NCBI GenBank assembly: GCA_026692845.1
Contig: JAPLNM010000106.1
Location: 38,150 to 102,149 of the forward strand
Length of the DNA: 64,000 nucleotides
Direction: 5' to 3'
Origin: Planctomycetota bacterium
GTDB lineage: Bacteria; Planctomycetota; Planctomycetia; Pirellulales; Pirellulaceae
Shown in pieces: positions 45,047-54,508 of the stretch. Within the stretch, counting starts at the first letter, position 1, and every line of letters starts with the position of its first letter. A model generated the notes under the pieces. The model worked only from the letters and a program-made list of their open reading frames with translations. It did not search any database and was not told where the DNA came from. The translations under genes and the position numbers were made by a program.

Positions 45047-47430
45047 TGCCCATGCAATTCGCATACTCACCCCTTGCGTGGGGATTCCTACTGGTTCTCG
45101 TCCCGCTGTTGATCCATTTGATCAATTTGGTGCGGCACAAGCGGACTGCTTGGGCAGCCATGGAATTTCTGCTTGAGAGCTATCGCAAAAATCGTCGTTG
45201 GGTGTGGCTCAAGCAGGCACTTTTGATCGCCTCGCGCATGCTTGCCATGGCGCTGCTGGTAGCAATGCTTGCTCAGTGGTTGACCGATTCGAAGATGTTC
45301 GCATGGATGGGGCGTACCAGCGTTCATCACTATGTCATCCTCGATGATAGCGCCTCGATGCACGATACGGCCAACAACAAATCGGCTTATCAAAACGGGC
45401 TCGGCGCGATCGCTTCGATCGCCTCGCAAGCCAAGCAGGATTCGCAGAACCATTTACTGAGTGTATTCCGGGCATCGAAAGTGCAGCTTGCTGCCAGCGC
45501 CAAGTCTAGTGCCGACTCCAGTGCTAACTCCAGTGCCGATATCCGTGCCGACTCGGTCGCTGAATTGCTGGCCCAAACCATCCCGACCGATCCTTCGGGG
45601 ATGCTAACCAAAATCAACTCCACCCAACCGACGTCGATCGAAGCGAGCGTGCTCGATAGTCTCGATGTCGTTTCGCGACTAATCAAGTCCAGCGAAGACC
45701 AAAAGTCGATCGTGTATTTGTTGAGCGATTATCGGTCCAAGGATTGGGGCAATCCGGTTACGATCCGCCAACGGCTTCAGGCGATCCAAGGCGAATCGGT
45801 TGAGATCCAACTCGTCGACTGCGTCGAGGCCCGCCATGAGAACTTGACGATCAGCAGCATCGAACCGCGTCAGGAGGTCCTTGCCGCAGGGGTCCCGACG
45901 ATGGTCAACGTCACGGTCCGCAATCAAGGTACAACGGCGGCTCGGAACGTAAGCGTCCGGGTCACGGCCGTCGATTACAGCAGCGTCGATGCGGAACCGA
46001 AGCCTTCGGATCGATTTTCAGGGGTGGTTACTGAACTTCCTCCGCTTCTATTCGAGCGGATCGAGCCGGGCGAGACCGCTACGCGGAACGTCCAAGTTGT
46101 CTTTCCCAAGAGCGGTTCGCATGTAGTCCAAGCCGAGTTGCCTGCCGATGCGATCGGGCCTGACAACCAAGCCAGTTGCGTGTTGGACATCGCCGAGGGG
46201 ATCCGGGTGCTATTGATCGATGGGGATGCAGGTGGCAAGCATTCTTACTTTTTCGAATCGGCGCTCGATCCGGGTGGAAATGCCAAGACTGGTTTGCTTA
46301 TCCAGCGCGAACGGCCTGAGTACCTACGCGATTCGGACTCGGTAGCTTTGGACAACTACGCTTGTATCATTTTGCAGTCGATCCCTGGGTTGGACGCGCG
46401 AGCCTTAGCCAATCTGCATCGGTATGTCTCAGGTGGTGGCGGCCTATCGGTTTGGTTTGGCGACGACATTTCGATGAATGATTACTTGAGAAACTATGGG
46501 ACTTGGGCCAAACCGATTCCAGGGGCGGAAAACACGCTTCCTCTGTTGCCCTTTGGGCTCACTGGCCCGATCGAGCTTGGCAAACAACCGGGTGATTCGA
46601 CACCAGACGTGCTGGCCGAAGCGCATCCGATCTTCGCCCCGCTGTTGGGGCTGAGCAATTCCCCTTTTCAATTTGTCCGTATCGAACGCTATGTTGGGAT
46701 CGACACCAAGACACCCACGGGTGCCGAGAAGCTTTGGAAGCCTGTGGCGAGTTTAAGGAACCGCGACCCATTGATGGTCGATTATCCGTTAGGCGCAGGA
46801 CGGGTGCTCATCGGCCTAACCTCGTTGGATCGTCGCTGGAGCAATTGGCCACAGGATCCTACGTTTGTGGTAGCAGCCTTGAAGATGGTCGGTTATCTGG
46901 CGAGTTTCAAACTTCCCGAGACCTCGCGTCCTGCCGGAACATCCTTGCGATGGGACTTCTCGGCACAAGAAATGCTTCCTGAGACGCGTTTGGTACTCCC
47001 AGCGAGCAGTGTTCGGGGGGTTCGACCGGTCGTGCAAATCAATGCAGTCGACATCGGCGAAAATTCGCTGCAAGCCGACTTTGGGGTCGATCCGAATGCA
47101 ACCTCTGGCGACTCGAATCGGGCCTTGAGCAGCGCAGGAGTCTTCGAGTGGTGGGGGACCTCGATTCAGGGGGAGACCAAGGTCAAGAACTCTGCGCGGA
47201 ACACTCCGGGAGTCGAGGGGGAAACCGAACGCGTCACCCCCACCGATTTGGCTAGGAACCTCTCGGGGGTGAAATTCAATTACCGAAGTGCCCTTGGCGG
47301 AGTGTCCGATGTGAGCTTGGCCGGGCTATCGAATCGGAACATGCTCCTGCTGGGCTTGCTCGTGGCTTTGCTATTAGCCGAGCAGTGGCTTGCATGGAGC
47401 GCCTCGTACCATTTGCCCAAACGTTCGTAG
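45046..47430 (+). CDS. BatA-type membrane protein with VWA domain
   Basis: A 794-aa protein. The N-terminal BatA/aerotolerance segment is clear (YSPLAWGFLLVLVPLLIHLI, then the basic turn RHKRTAWAAMEFLLES). A VWA-like region follows (VILDDSASMHDTA), with an in-frame Ser/Ala/Asp repeat (SSADSSANSSAD). A glutamine-amidotransferase-like fold (GIRVLLIDGDAGGKHSYF) and a C-terminal membrane helix (LLLGLLVALLLAEQWLAW) complete it. The ATG at 45046 lies in a TGATG overlap with the DUF58 gene; the longer reading to 44866 runs inside that gene. Confidence 0.82.
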   Translation: MPMQFAYSPLAWGFLLVLVPLLIHLINLVRHKRTAWAAMEFLLESYRKNRRWVWLKQALLIASRMLAMALLVAMLAQWLTDSKMFAWMGRTSVHHYVILDDSASMHDTANNKSAYQNGLGAIASIASQAKQDSQNHLLSVFRASKVQLAASAKSSADSSANSSADIRADSVAELLAQTIPTDPSGMLTKINSTQPTSIEASVLDSLDVVSRLIKSSEDQKSIVYLLSDYRSKDWGNPVTIRQRLQAIQGESVEIQLVDCVEARHENLTISSIEPRQEVLAAGVPTMVNVTVRNQGTTAARNVSVRVTAVDYSSVDAEPKPSDRFSGVVTELPPLLFERIEPGETATRNVQVVFPKSGSHVVQAELPADAIGPDNQASCVLDIAEGIRVLLIDGDAGGKHSYFFESALDPGGNAKTGLLIQRERPEYLRDSDSVALDNYACIILQSIPGLDARALANLHRYVSGGGGLSVWFGDDISMNDYLRNYGTWAKPIPGAENTLPLLPFGLTGPIELGKQPGDSTPDVLAEAHPIFAPLLGLSNSPFQFVRIERYVGIDTKTPTGAEKLWKPVASLRNRDPLMVDYPLGAGRVLIGLTSLDRRWSNWPQDPTFVVAALKMVGYLASFKLPETSRPAGTSLRWDFSAQEMLPETRLVLPASSVRGVRPVVQINAVDIGENSLQADFGVDPNATSGDSNRALSSAGVFEWWGTSIQGETKVKNSARNTPGVEGETERVTPTDLARNLSGVKFNYRSALGGVSDVSLAGLSNRNMLLLGLLVALLLAEQWLAWSASYHLPKRS

Positions 47431-47448
47431 CGTACCCGGACCCAAAGC

Positions 47449-50223
47449 ATGGATTTCATACCGAGTTGGATCGATCGAACGGAAGCTTGGCCTTTGGGTC
47501 AGCAGGACGTGCGCGTCTATTACCAGTGGATGCGGCTCGAGCAACTCGACCAGTGGCATCACTGGTTCTTTTTGGTGTTGTGTTTGGCGGCCATCGTCAG
47601 TTGGGTGGTGTATTGGTACCGCAAGGATTGGCAGGAGCTTCCCAAATCGCTTGGCTATGCATTGCTCGTGCTGAGATTGACGGCATTATTGGGCATCCTG
47701 ATCTTTTTCATGGACTTGCAAAAACGGAGCGAACGGCGCGATGTGCGTTCATCCAAGGTTGCCGTCATGGTCGACACGAGCTTGAGTATGACGATGCCAT
47801 TGGACGAAACGCCAGGGGTTGAGTCGAATGGACCGAGCCGAATCGCAGCGGTTCAAAAGTACTTGGGCCAGTCGGGTTTACTTGAGCAACTTCAAAAGGA
47901 ACACGACACGACGGTCTATCGATTTGACCAAGGGACTCGTCCGAGCGTCGTCGCGTCGTTTCAAAAGCCCGTTGAAACGAGCTTCAGAAGCGGTTCGCTC
48001 GAGGTTCGCGAACGCTTGCTGGGTTTCCTAAGAGCGACGGCTTGGTTCGGAACGGTTCTGACGATTCTAGGCATCGTGTTGATGGTTGGATCTTTGCTCG
48101 CAAGAGCTTTGGGCAGTTCGCGGAAGTTCCTGTCGTATTGCATCCTGGCGGGCGTCGTGACGGCCATCAGCGGATTTGTATTCATGGCCACGGCGATTCT
48201 CCGAGCCGAAACGATCCCTTGGCAATCGCTCTGGTCGAACGAGGCGTTATCGTCGATTCAGTCCGAGCAGATCGATAAACCGGTAACCAAGGACCCACCG
48301 CAAATCCCCTCGCAGATCGCTTGGGATACGGTTCTTGGAGCCACCGGGACAGAATCGCGGATCGGTGATGCATTGCAATCGGTATTGGAGCAAGAGCAAA
48401 GCTCGACGCTAGCGGCCGTGGTGCTCCTGACCGACGGCAGAAGCAACGCCGGTGTGGATCCACAGAACGTGGTTTCTCTAGCGGCCCGGCAGGAGGTCAG
48501 GATTCATCCGGTAGGTTTGGGGACCGACAAAAATCCAACGAACGTCAAGATCCTCGATATGGAAGCCCCCAAACGGGTCTTTCCTGGCGACCGCTTTCGG
48601 ATCGCAGGGCTCGTCCAAGCCTCCGGGATGCTCGGCACTCAGGTCCCAGTGCAACTGCGACGCCGTCCTGGGGGTGGCTCGAACATCGGACCGACGATTG
48701 AAGAGGAGCGCACATTGACTCTCGAAGGGGACGATGCGATTACGAGCCTCTCGTTCGAGGTGACCCCTCGCGAAGTGGGCCCTTGGATCTACGAGCTGAA
48801 GATCCTTGCTCCGACGAGCGATTCGAACGCAGCGGACAATCAATTCGAAAGCGAGGTTCGAGTGGTCGAACCCAACTCGACGATCTTGATCCTCGCCGGA
48901 GGCCCGACCCGCGAGTATCAGTTTGTGCGAAATTTGTTGTTTCGAGAACCTACAGTTCAATCGCACGTCTTGTTGCAGTCCAGCGGCGCCGGGGTATCTC
49001 AAGAGGCCAAGCAGCTTTTGACGGAGTTCCCCAAGACCCTTGCCGAGATGACCAAGTACGATGCGGTCATCGCCTTCGATGCGGATTGGACCAAGCTGAC
49101 TTCGGAGCAGATCGATGTTTTGGAAACGTGGGTGTCCCAACAGTCCGGTGGTCTGATCGTCGTAGCAGGTCCGGTGTCGACTCCCAAGTGGGCTGGCAAC
49201 AGCGGCAACGGCAACCGCAACGCGGAAATTCTCCGGGGAATGGTGCCGGTGATCATGAACACGCGAGGTGCCCGCTTGGTCTCGATCGGCCGTTTTGAGT
49301 CCGAAACGGCTTGGCCTCTTACCGTCGCCTCCAATGCGCTTGCCACGGACTTTTTGCAAGTAGGCACGTCGATCGACGATAGCCGCAACGCGTGGGAACG
49401 CTTCCGAGGAGTATTCAGTTTCTACGGATGCTACGAGCCCAAGCCGGCGGCGAGCGTTCTGTTGACCTTCTCGGATCCAACCACGTTCATCAATAGCGCC
49501 CCTCCGATCTATTTGGCTTCCCAATTTTATGGCAGCGGTAGGGTTGTCTTCCAAGGAGGCGGAGAATTTTGGCGGATGCGCGAGGTCGGCGAGCAGTATT
49601 TTGATACTTACTACACCAAGTTGGTACGGTGGGCCGGCCAAGGCCGATTGCTCAGGGATTCCGATCGCGGGATGCTTTTGGTCGACAAAGAGCAAGCCAT
49701 TGTCGGCGAGCAGGTGATGGTCCGGGCTGTGCTCAAGGACGCGCAGTTCCAACCGTTGATTCAAAACGAGGCGATTGCAAAGCTGCTCGAACCCGGCGGC
49801 CGATCGACCCAGTTGCGGCTCGCGCCCTTAGCCGATCCGACCCAAGCCGGAGTTTATGTAGGGCAGTACACGACGAGAAAAACAGGGACTTACGAGGTGC
49901 AGTTGCCTATCGGATCCTTGGCCGATCAAGTCCTTTTGACCCAGCAGACGATTGTGCGAGTACCCGCCTTAGAGATCCAGCGTCCGCAGCGCAACGATCC
50001 GCTCCTGAGCGAACTGGCCTCGAAGACCGGTGGTAAATACTCCGTCGGCTTGAGCGGTCTCGATTCGATCGCGTCGTTGATCAAGCCGCGCGAGCAAGTC
50101 AATTACTTACCGAATGCCCCAGACAACGAGTTTCGTCAGCGGCTCAATGCGTTGCTCATGGCGCTGATCGCCGGGGCTCTAAGCCTCGAATGGCTCACCA
50201 GACGATTAAGTCGCCTCGCATAA
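47449..50223 (+). CDS. Large membrane VWA-domain protein
   Basis: A 924-aa protein with two N-terminal membrane helices (FFLVLCLAAIVSWVVYW and LVLRLTALLGILIFF) leading to a VWA domain with MIDAS VAVMVDTSLSM. A second helix pair (about 200-250) interrupts the domain before VVLLTDGRSNAGVDP. The remainder resembles a class I GATase-like periplasmic region and beta domains, and a C-terminal helix ends the protein. It starts 18 bases after the BatA-like gene and probably forms a membrane complex with it, gated by MoxR. Confidence 0.8.
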   Translation: MDFIPSWIDRTEAWPLGQQDVRVYYQWMRLEQLDQWHHWFFLVLCLAAIVSWVVYWYRKDWQELPKSLGYALLVLRLTALLGILIFFMDLQKRSERRDVRSSKVAVMVDTSLSMTMPLDETPGVESNGPSRIAAVQKYLGQSGLLEQLQKEHDTTVYRFDQGTRPSVVASFQKPVETSFRSGSLEVRERLLGFLRATAWFGTVLTILGIVLMVGSLLARALGSSRKFLSYCILAGVVTAISGFVFMATAILRAETIPWQSLWSNEALSSIQSEQIDKPVTKDPPQIPSQIAWDTVLGATGTESRIGDALQSVLEQEQSSTLAAVVLLTDGRSNAGVDPQNVVSLAARQEVRIHPVGLGTDKNPTNVKILDMEAPKRVFPGDRFRIAGLVQASGMLGTQVPVQLRRRPGGGSNIGPTIEEERTLTLEGDDAITSLSFEVTPREVGPWIYELKILAPTSDSNAADNQFESEVRVVEPNSTILILAGGPTREYQFVRNLLFREPTVQSHVLLQSSGAGVSQEAKQLLTEFPKTLAEMTKYDAVIAFDADWTKLTSEQIDVLETWVSQQSGGLIVVAGPVSTPKWAGNSGNGNRNAEILRGMVPVIMNTRGARLVSIGRFESETAWPLTVASNALATDFLQVGTSIDDSRNAWERFRGVFSFYGCYEPKPAASVLLTFSDPTTFINSAPPIYLASQFYGSGRVVFQGGGEFWRMREVGEQYFDTYYTKLVRWAGQGRLLRDSDRGMLLVDKEQAIVGEQVMVRAVLKDAQFQPLIQNEAIAKLLEPGGRSTQLRLAPLADPTQAGVYVGQYTTRKTGTYEVQLPIGSLADQVLLTQQTIVRVPALEIQRPQRNDPLLSELASKTGGKYSVGLSGLDSIASLIKPREQVNYLPNAPDNEFRQRLNALLMALIAGALSLEWLTRRLSRLA

Positions 50224-50290
50224 CGCCGTTTGGCGATCTCTATCGAACCGAGCTTTAACAAACCGATCTCTCACGTACTTTCGGAATTCC

Positions 50291-51988
50291 ATGATGGTCA
50301 TCCATTCGACGTTCAGGTACTGGCTTATCTATACCTTCTTGATCTCTTGGTTCTGTTTGGGCCTGACTTCCATGGGGCGGTGCGAAGCTCCGGCGTTGGT
50401 TCGCGTCATGAGCTTTAACATCCGTTACGGGACGGCCAACGACGGCATCAATCGCTGGGAGTTGCGCAAGGAATTCTTGGTCGATACCATCCGAGATTTT
50501 GATCCTGATCTGCTCGGCACCCAGGAGACACTTGCAAGCCAGCGCGATTACCTAGCAGATGCCATGAAGTCCTATGCAGTTGTTGCTGCGGGGCGTGACG
50601 ATGGAAAGCAAGCCGGCGAGATGGCCGCGTTGTACTATCGCAAGGATCGTTTTGAAGCGATCGACGAAGGGCACTTTTGGCTCAGCGAAACGCCCGAGAA
50701 GGTCGGAAGCAAGGGGTGGGACGCTGCGCTGCCTCGGATTGCGACTTGGGTCAAGCTCAAGGATTTGCGCTCGCCGGAGGCCAAGCCCATTCTTTTCGTC
50801 AACGCACACCTCGATCACAAGGGGCAAGAGGCTCGAGTTCAAAGCGCAAAGCTGATTCGGGTCAAGCTTCAGGAACTTGGCTCCGAGGCTCGCTGGATCG
50901 TCACCGGGGACTTCAACGCCTCACCGAGCGACGAGCCTTATCGTGCCCTGTTCGATCCTGCTGCCGAGCGCAAGCTGCTCGATACCTTCCGCATTATGCA
51001 TCCGGTACAAGGTCCCGACGAAGGTACCTTTTCATCGTTCCAAGCGAACCAAACCTCCGGTGCCCGCATCGATTGGATCGGTTGCTCTGAGGACTTCCAA
51101 GTGCGACTGTCACGTATCGATCGGACCAATCGTCAAGGGCGCACCGCATCGGATCACTTCGCGGTGACCGCCGTGCTTCGTCCGACGAGTGCGTCTGGCC
51201 AGAGCGATCCAAGCCTGCGAGTCTTAAGCTACAACATCCACCATGGCGAAGGAACAGATGGCGTATTGTCCTTGTCCAGAATCGCAAAAGTCATCCGGGA
51301 CTCAGACGCCGATCTGGTCGCTTTGCAGGAGGTCGATCAAGGCTGCGGCAGGAGCCAAGGAACACTCCAGACGCAGGAACTCGAAAGACTCACCGGCTAT
51401 TACGCAGCCTTCGGCAAAGCGATCGATTTCGATGGGGGCGAGTATGGCCAAGCGATCCTTAGCCGCTGGCCTATCGGCGAGCTTCAAATCCATAAGCTTC
51501 CCAACGAAGTGGCCGAGCAACAGAAACGCGAACAGAGGATTGCCCTGGATGTATCGGTTCGAACCGATTTAGGGCCGGTGCGCGTTCTGGGCACCCACTT
51601 GGATCACTCCAAGGAATCCTTGCGTCAGGAGCAAGCCCGCTGGATCGATCGACTGCTTGCTGACGCCCTGGCAGGCCAAACAAGCCCGACAAGCCCGACA
51701 AGCCCACCATCCCAGAACGCTGCGGCGATCGGGACGGTATTGGCAGGAGATCTCAACGACACACCTTCAAGCGCGACGTTAAGAGTCTTTGCTGAGCGAT
51801 GGCAGATCGATCCTCGCAAAACGAGCGCGTCGGTAGCGAGTTATCCGAGCGAATCTCCGAAGACTCGGATCGATTATGTGATAGCTGATCAAGCCGGTCG
51901 GTTGGTTGTCGAGTCGGTCGAGGTGTTATCCGAGTCGGTCGCTTCGGATCACCGAGCGATCCTCGCGACGCTTCGCGTGGATCGATGA
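50291..51988 (+). CDS. Exported protein with two endonuclease/exonuclease/phosphatase domains
   Basis: A 565-aa protein with a signal (LIYTFLISWFCLGLTSMGRC). Two tandem EEP domains follow (about 35-295 and 305-565). Each has the opening MSFNIRYG or LSYNIHHGEG, an E in LLGTQE or ALQEVDQG, and the D-H end (ASDHFAVTAVL, ASDHRAILATL). The first also has TGDFNAS, the second AGDLNDT. The double domain suggests a phosphodiesterase or nuclease for phosphate scavenging. There is a Thr-Ser-Pro repeat in the second. It lies 67 bases after the VWA gene. Confidence 0.85.
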   Translation: MMVIHSTFRYWLIYTFLISWFCLGLTSMGRCEAPALVRVMSFNIRYGTANDGINRWELRKEFLVDTIRDFDPDLLGTQETLASQRDYLADAMKSYAVVAAGRDDGKQAGEMAALYYRKDRFEAIDEGHFWLSETPEKVGSKGWDAALPRIATWVKLKDLRSPEAKPILFVNAHLDHKGQEARVQSAKLIRVKLQELGSEARWIVTGDFNASPSDEPYRALFDPAAERKLLDTFRIMHPVQGPDEGTFSSFQANQTSGARIDWIGCSEDFQVRLSRIDRTNRQGRTASDHFAVTAVLRPTSASGQSDPSLRVLSYNIHHGEGTDGVLSLSRIAKVIRDSDADLVALQEVDQGCGRSQGTLQTQELERLTGYYAAFGKAIDFDGGEYGQAILSRWPIGELQIHKLPNEVAEQQKREQRIALDVSVRTDLGPVRVLGTHLDHSKESLRQEQARWIDRLLADALAGQTSPTSPTSPPSQNAAAIGTVLAGDLNDTPSSATLRVFAERWQIDPRKTSASVASYPSESPKTRIDYVIADQAGRLVVESVEVLSESVASDHRAILATLRVDR

Positions 51989-52017
51989 AAGAGTCAATGA
52001 GCGAATCGGTAAGCGAA

Positions 52018-53325
52018 TCAGTTAGCAAAGTAGAACAGTTGGTTTTCGCCACGGATCAAGACCCCCGAGCCAAACGGGATTGGAGAGCCGATGACGGGTT
52101 GCTCTAGGTTCGTTTCGGAGAGCACGGTGAATCGATCGCCGTCGATCTTGCCGACGAAGACGACTCCATCTTCACGCGGAGCGTAGAGTTTGTCACCTGC
52201 GATCAGGGGCGACGAATAAAAATTCGCTCGACTCTTGGGGAACTCCCCTTTCCATGCCGTTTTGCCAGTCGAGGGGTCCAACGCTTCGACTTCGCCATGA
52301 TCCCGAACCAAAACCACCTTGCCTCGATGCACCGCAGGGGTTGGAACAAACGTACCTACATCGTCGCGTTTCCACGCGTGGTTTGTTGAAGTCGTATCGC
52401 CCGTGCCGTTCAAACGGATTCCGTACAGACGGGGGATGCCTCGATCGTTACGTCCATAAGCGATCACTGCGGTCTGATCGACGACCACGGGGGTGGCGAT
52501 CGCGGGCCACAATTGGGCTCCGTCGGGATTGAAGTTTCCGCATGACCATACGAGTTTTCCGTCGGCCGCATCGTGGATCGTCACATGCTCGGCACCCCAG
52601 ACCAAGATCGATTCTGTGCCTTGGTAGTCGATGACCAAGGGAGTCGAATAGCCGTGGTCGCACTCGGTGGGGACTTGGTAGTTTCTGGCGACTTTCCAAG
52701 CCACCTCGCCGGTTTGTTTGTCGAAGGCCGCTAGCCACGATTCGCCTTGGTGCATTCTGGCCATGATGACATGCTTTTGAGTCATGACCGGCGAAGTGCC
52801 ATGATCCCAAAACAGCGTGTCCTTGCCATAGGACTTGACCAAGTTTGTCTTCCAAAGCACCTTGCCCTCGAAGTCTAAGGCGGCGAAGGTACCGCTTTTG
52901 AAATAGGCGAATAGCGATTTGCCGTCGGTTACCGGCGAGGCATTGCAACCCGATCCATTGCGGTGCTTGCCCGCATCCTCTTGTTCAAAACCAGTCGCCC
53001 ATAATTGCTTACCGTTGTCACCGATGCATAGGACCGAATCGACTCCATTTTCGGGTGCCGTCAGGTAGATCTTTCCGGCAAAATGGATTGGGGTCGAGCA
53101 GCCTTTGCCAGGCAGTGGGGCTGACCAACGGAGTTGGTCCTTGGTCACTGCGTCGGGGAAGTTGGCGTTTGGGACAGCCCCCACGGCTCCGAAATCGTTG
53201 GGACCACGCCAAGAGGTCCAGTCGCTTGGATCTTCGGCCCTGGCAGGAGCCAGGAAAGCCGAGCCGAGGCAAATCGCCGAGGCGCAGCTTCGGGTATGGA
53301 GTAGAGCGAGCAAAGTTCGTTTCAT
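52018..53325 (-). CDS. Exported PQQ-like beta-propeller protein
   Basis: A 435-aa protein with a signal (SCASAICLGSAFLAPARAE) and repeated propeller blades with the Trp-docking pattern (LDFEGKVLWKTNL, FDKQTGEVAWKVARNY, LDPSTGKTAWKGEF). WTSWRGPNDFGA at the mature N-terminus is common in planctomycete PQQ-like proteins. No catalytic quinoprotein motif is evident, so it is more likely structural or ligand-binding. It converges with the EEP gene, 29 bases apart. Confidence 0.8.
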   Translation of the reverse strand: MKRTLLALLHTRSCASAICLGSAFLAPARAEDPSDWTSWRGPNDFGAVGAVPNANFPDAVTKDQLRWSAPLPGKGCSTPIHFAGKIYLTAPENGVDSVLCIGDNGKQLWATGFEQEDAGKHRNGSGCNASPVTDGKSLFAYFKSGTFAALDFEGKVLWKTNLVKSYGKDTLFWDHGTSPVMTQKHVIMARMHQGESWLAAFDKQTGEVAWKVARNYQVPTECDHGYSTPLVIDYQGTESILVWGAEHVTIHDAADGKLVWSCGNFNPDGAQLWPAIATPVVVDQTAVIAYGRNDRGIPRLYGIRLNGTGDTTSTNHAWKRDDVGTFVPTPAVHRGKVVLVRDHGEVEALDPSTGKTAWKGEFPKSRANFYSSPLIAGDKLYAPREDGVVFVGKIDGDRFTVLSETNLEQPVIGSPIPFGSGVLIRGENQLFYFAN

Positions 53326-53480
53326 GGGGTCATCGATGTTGAGAAAGGGTTGCGGAAACGTGCGACGAGTGTCCCATTCTAGCGTTGGGCTTGGCCGCGT
53401 GCGAGCAGTTCCTGAAGCCCCGTGGAAGGTGTTGAATGGCGTGGAATTCGTGTTAGCGGAACGGGGTGAATCACCTGTCG

Positions 53481-53611
53481 GTGAGCCAACCAGCGCTAGC
53501 GGTTGGGCGACTTAACTCAGCCCCCTACGACGCAGCGTTTGGGCTCGAGCAGGTGATGAATTCCGGCGGTGTAGCACAATCGAATCGGTGCGGGGATTAT
53601 GCCAATAGCCC
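53481..53611. mobile_element. MITE-like repeat, copy 3, reaching into the arsC 3' end
   Basis: About 80% identical by eye, over 130 bases, to the reverse complement of the copy at 15251-15381. The right end (GGATTATGCCAATAGCCC, 53594-53611) is the last few codons and the stop of the minus-strand arsC gene, so the element provides its end. The left end has the typical GTGAGCCAACCAGCGC block. Confidence 0.65.
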
Positions 53612-53998
53612 ATCGACTAGCGACTTGACCTTCGAGGCGATCAGATCGCGAACGGCTCGAAATTCCTCGGGCGTCATATCCCGAGGGTCAGGGATTTTCC
53701 AATCGATGCGTTCTTTGGCGAGCACCAGAGGACATTCGTCCCCGCAGCCCATCGTCACGGCCACATCGACATGGGTAGCATTGAAGGCTTCCAGTCCTTT
53801 GGAGTGATGCGTACTCAGGTCGTAGCCCAGCTCGCTCATCGCTTCGATCGCCTTGGGATTGACTCGACCGCTAGGGCGCGAGCCGGAGCTGTTGGCCTCG
53901 ATGCGATCTTGGCCATAGATCTTCGCAAAGGCTTCGGCCATCTGGCTTCGGTTGGAATTTTCTACACAGACAAACAGGACGCTTTTGGGGTTGGCCAT
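53597..53998 (-). CDS. arsC: Arsenate reductase (low-molecular-weight phosphatase type)
   Basis: A 133-aa thioredoxin-coupled-type reductase converting arsenate to arsenite. The P-loop is FVCVENSNRSQMAEAFA with the nucleophilic Cys, SSGSRPSGRVNPKAI follows, VTMGCGDECPLV holds the other redox Cys pair, and IPDPRDMTPEEF carries the general acid. It is the last gene of the arsR-aquaporin-DUF6428-arsC operon, 54 bases after DUF6428. Its last four codons and stop lie in a MITE-like repeat. Confidence 0.92.
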   Translation of the reverse strand: MANPKSVLFVCVENSNRSQMAEAFAKIYGQDRIEANSSGSRPSGRVNPKAIEAMSELGYDLSTHHSKGLEAFNATHVDVAVTMGCGDECPLVLAKERIDWKIPDPRDMTPEEFRAVRDLIASKVKSLVDGLLA

Positions 53999-54052
53999 GG
54001 TAGGGATACAAGGGTTGGGGATTAAGGATTAAGGAGATTGAGGTACGGATCG

Positions 54053-54508
54053 CTAGCAGCAGTCGGGTCCTGAGCAGGAGGACATGACGTTTAGATCGAT
54101 GCGGCATTTGTCCGGTGCAAGGCATGCGGTGTGTTTGTGGGTCAAATCAAAGACCAGAGCGTTTGCGTCGGCATGGATTGTCCCGACTGGGTACTGGGAA
54201 ACGACTCCTTGTTCGTACTCGATTTCCAGTGGGACATCCCGATGATCGAACAGGCCCAGGCCCTTATCGAGGATCTTCGATAATGTGGTGCTGTTCAATC
54301 GGTGTTCGGTATCGTTGGCGACCCAAACTTGAAGTACGCAGCTTGTTGTGCTTCGTAGCGTTCCACCGCAATCGACAAAGCGTTTCTGCACATGCCCGAC
54401 TTCGGTCACATGGAAGTGGGCCGGTACATGAGTGCCATCGGGGAGCCGAATGACGACCGATGCATCGGGGTGGTTTTTAAGCAGTGCGAGCAAGTTTTGA
54501 AGGTTCAT
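54053..54508 (-). CDS. DUF6428 family protein of the arsenic operon
   Basis: A 151-aa protein of the arsenic-associated DUF6428 type: FHVTEVGHVQKRFVDCGGT and EIEYEQGVVSQYPV. Cys-rich ends (HTACLAPDKCRID and the tail SSCSGPDCC) could bind arsenite. Its start overlaps the aquaporin stop by four bases (ATGA). The function is unknown; a detoxification role follows from position. Confidence 0.75.
   Translation of the reverse strand: MNLQNLLALLKNHPDASVVIRLPDGTHVPAHFHVTEVGHVQKRFVDCGGTLRSTTSCVLQVWVANDTEHRLNSTTLSKILDKGLGLFDHRDVPLEIEYEQGVVSQYPVGTIHADANALVFDLTHKHTACLAPDKCRIDLNVMSSCSGPDCC

Noticed and set aside
48478..49764. A 428-codon minus-strand ORF
   Set aside because: It is antisense to the large VWA gene, which has clear motifs; high-GC codon bias creates long antisense frames.
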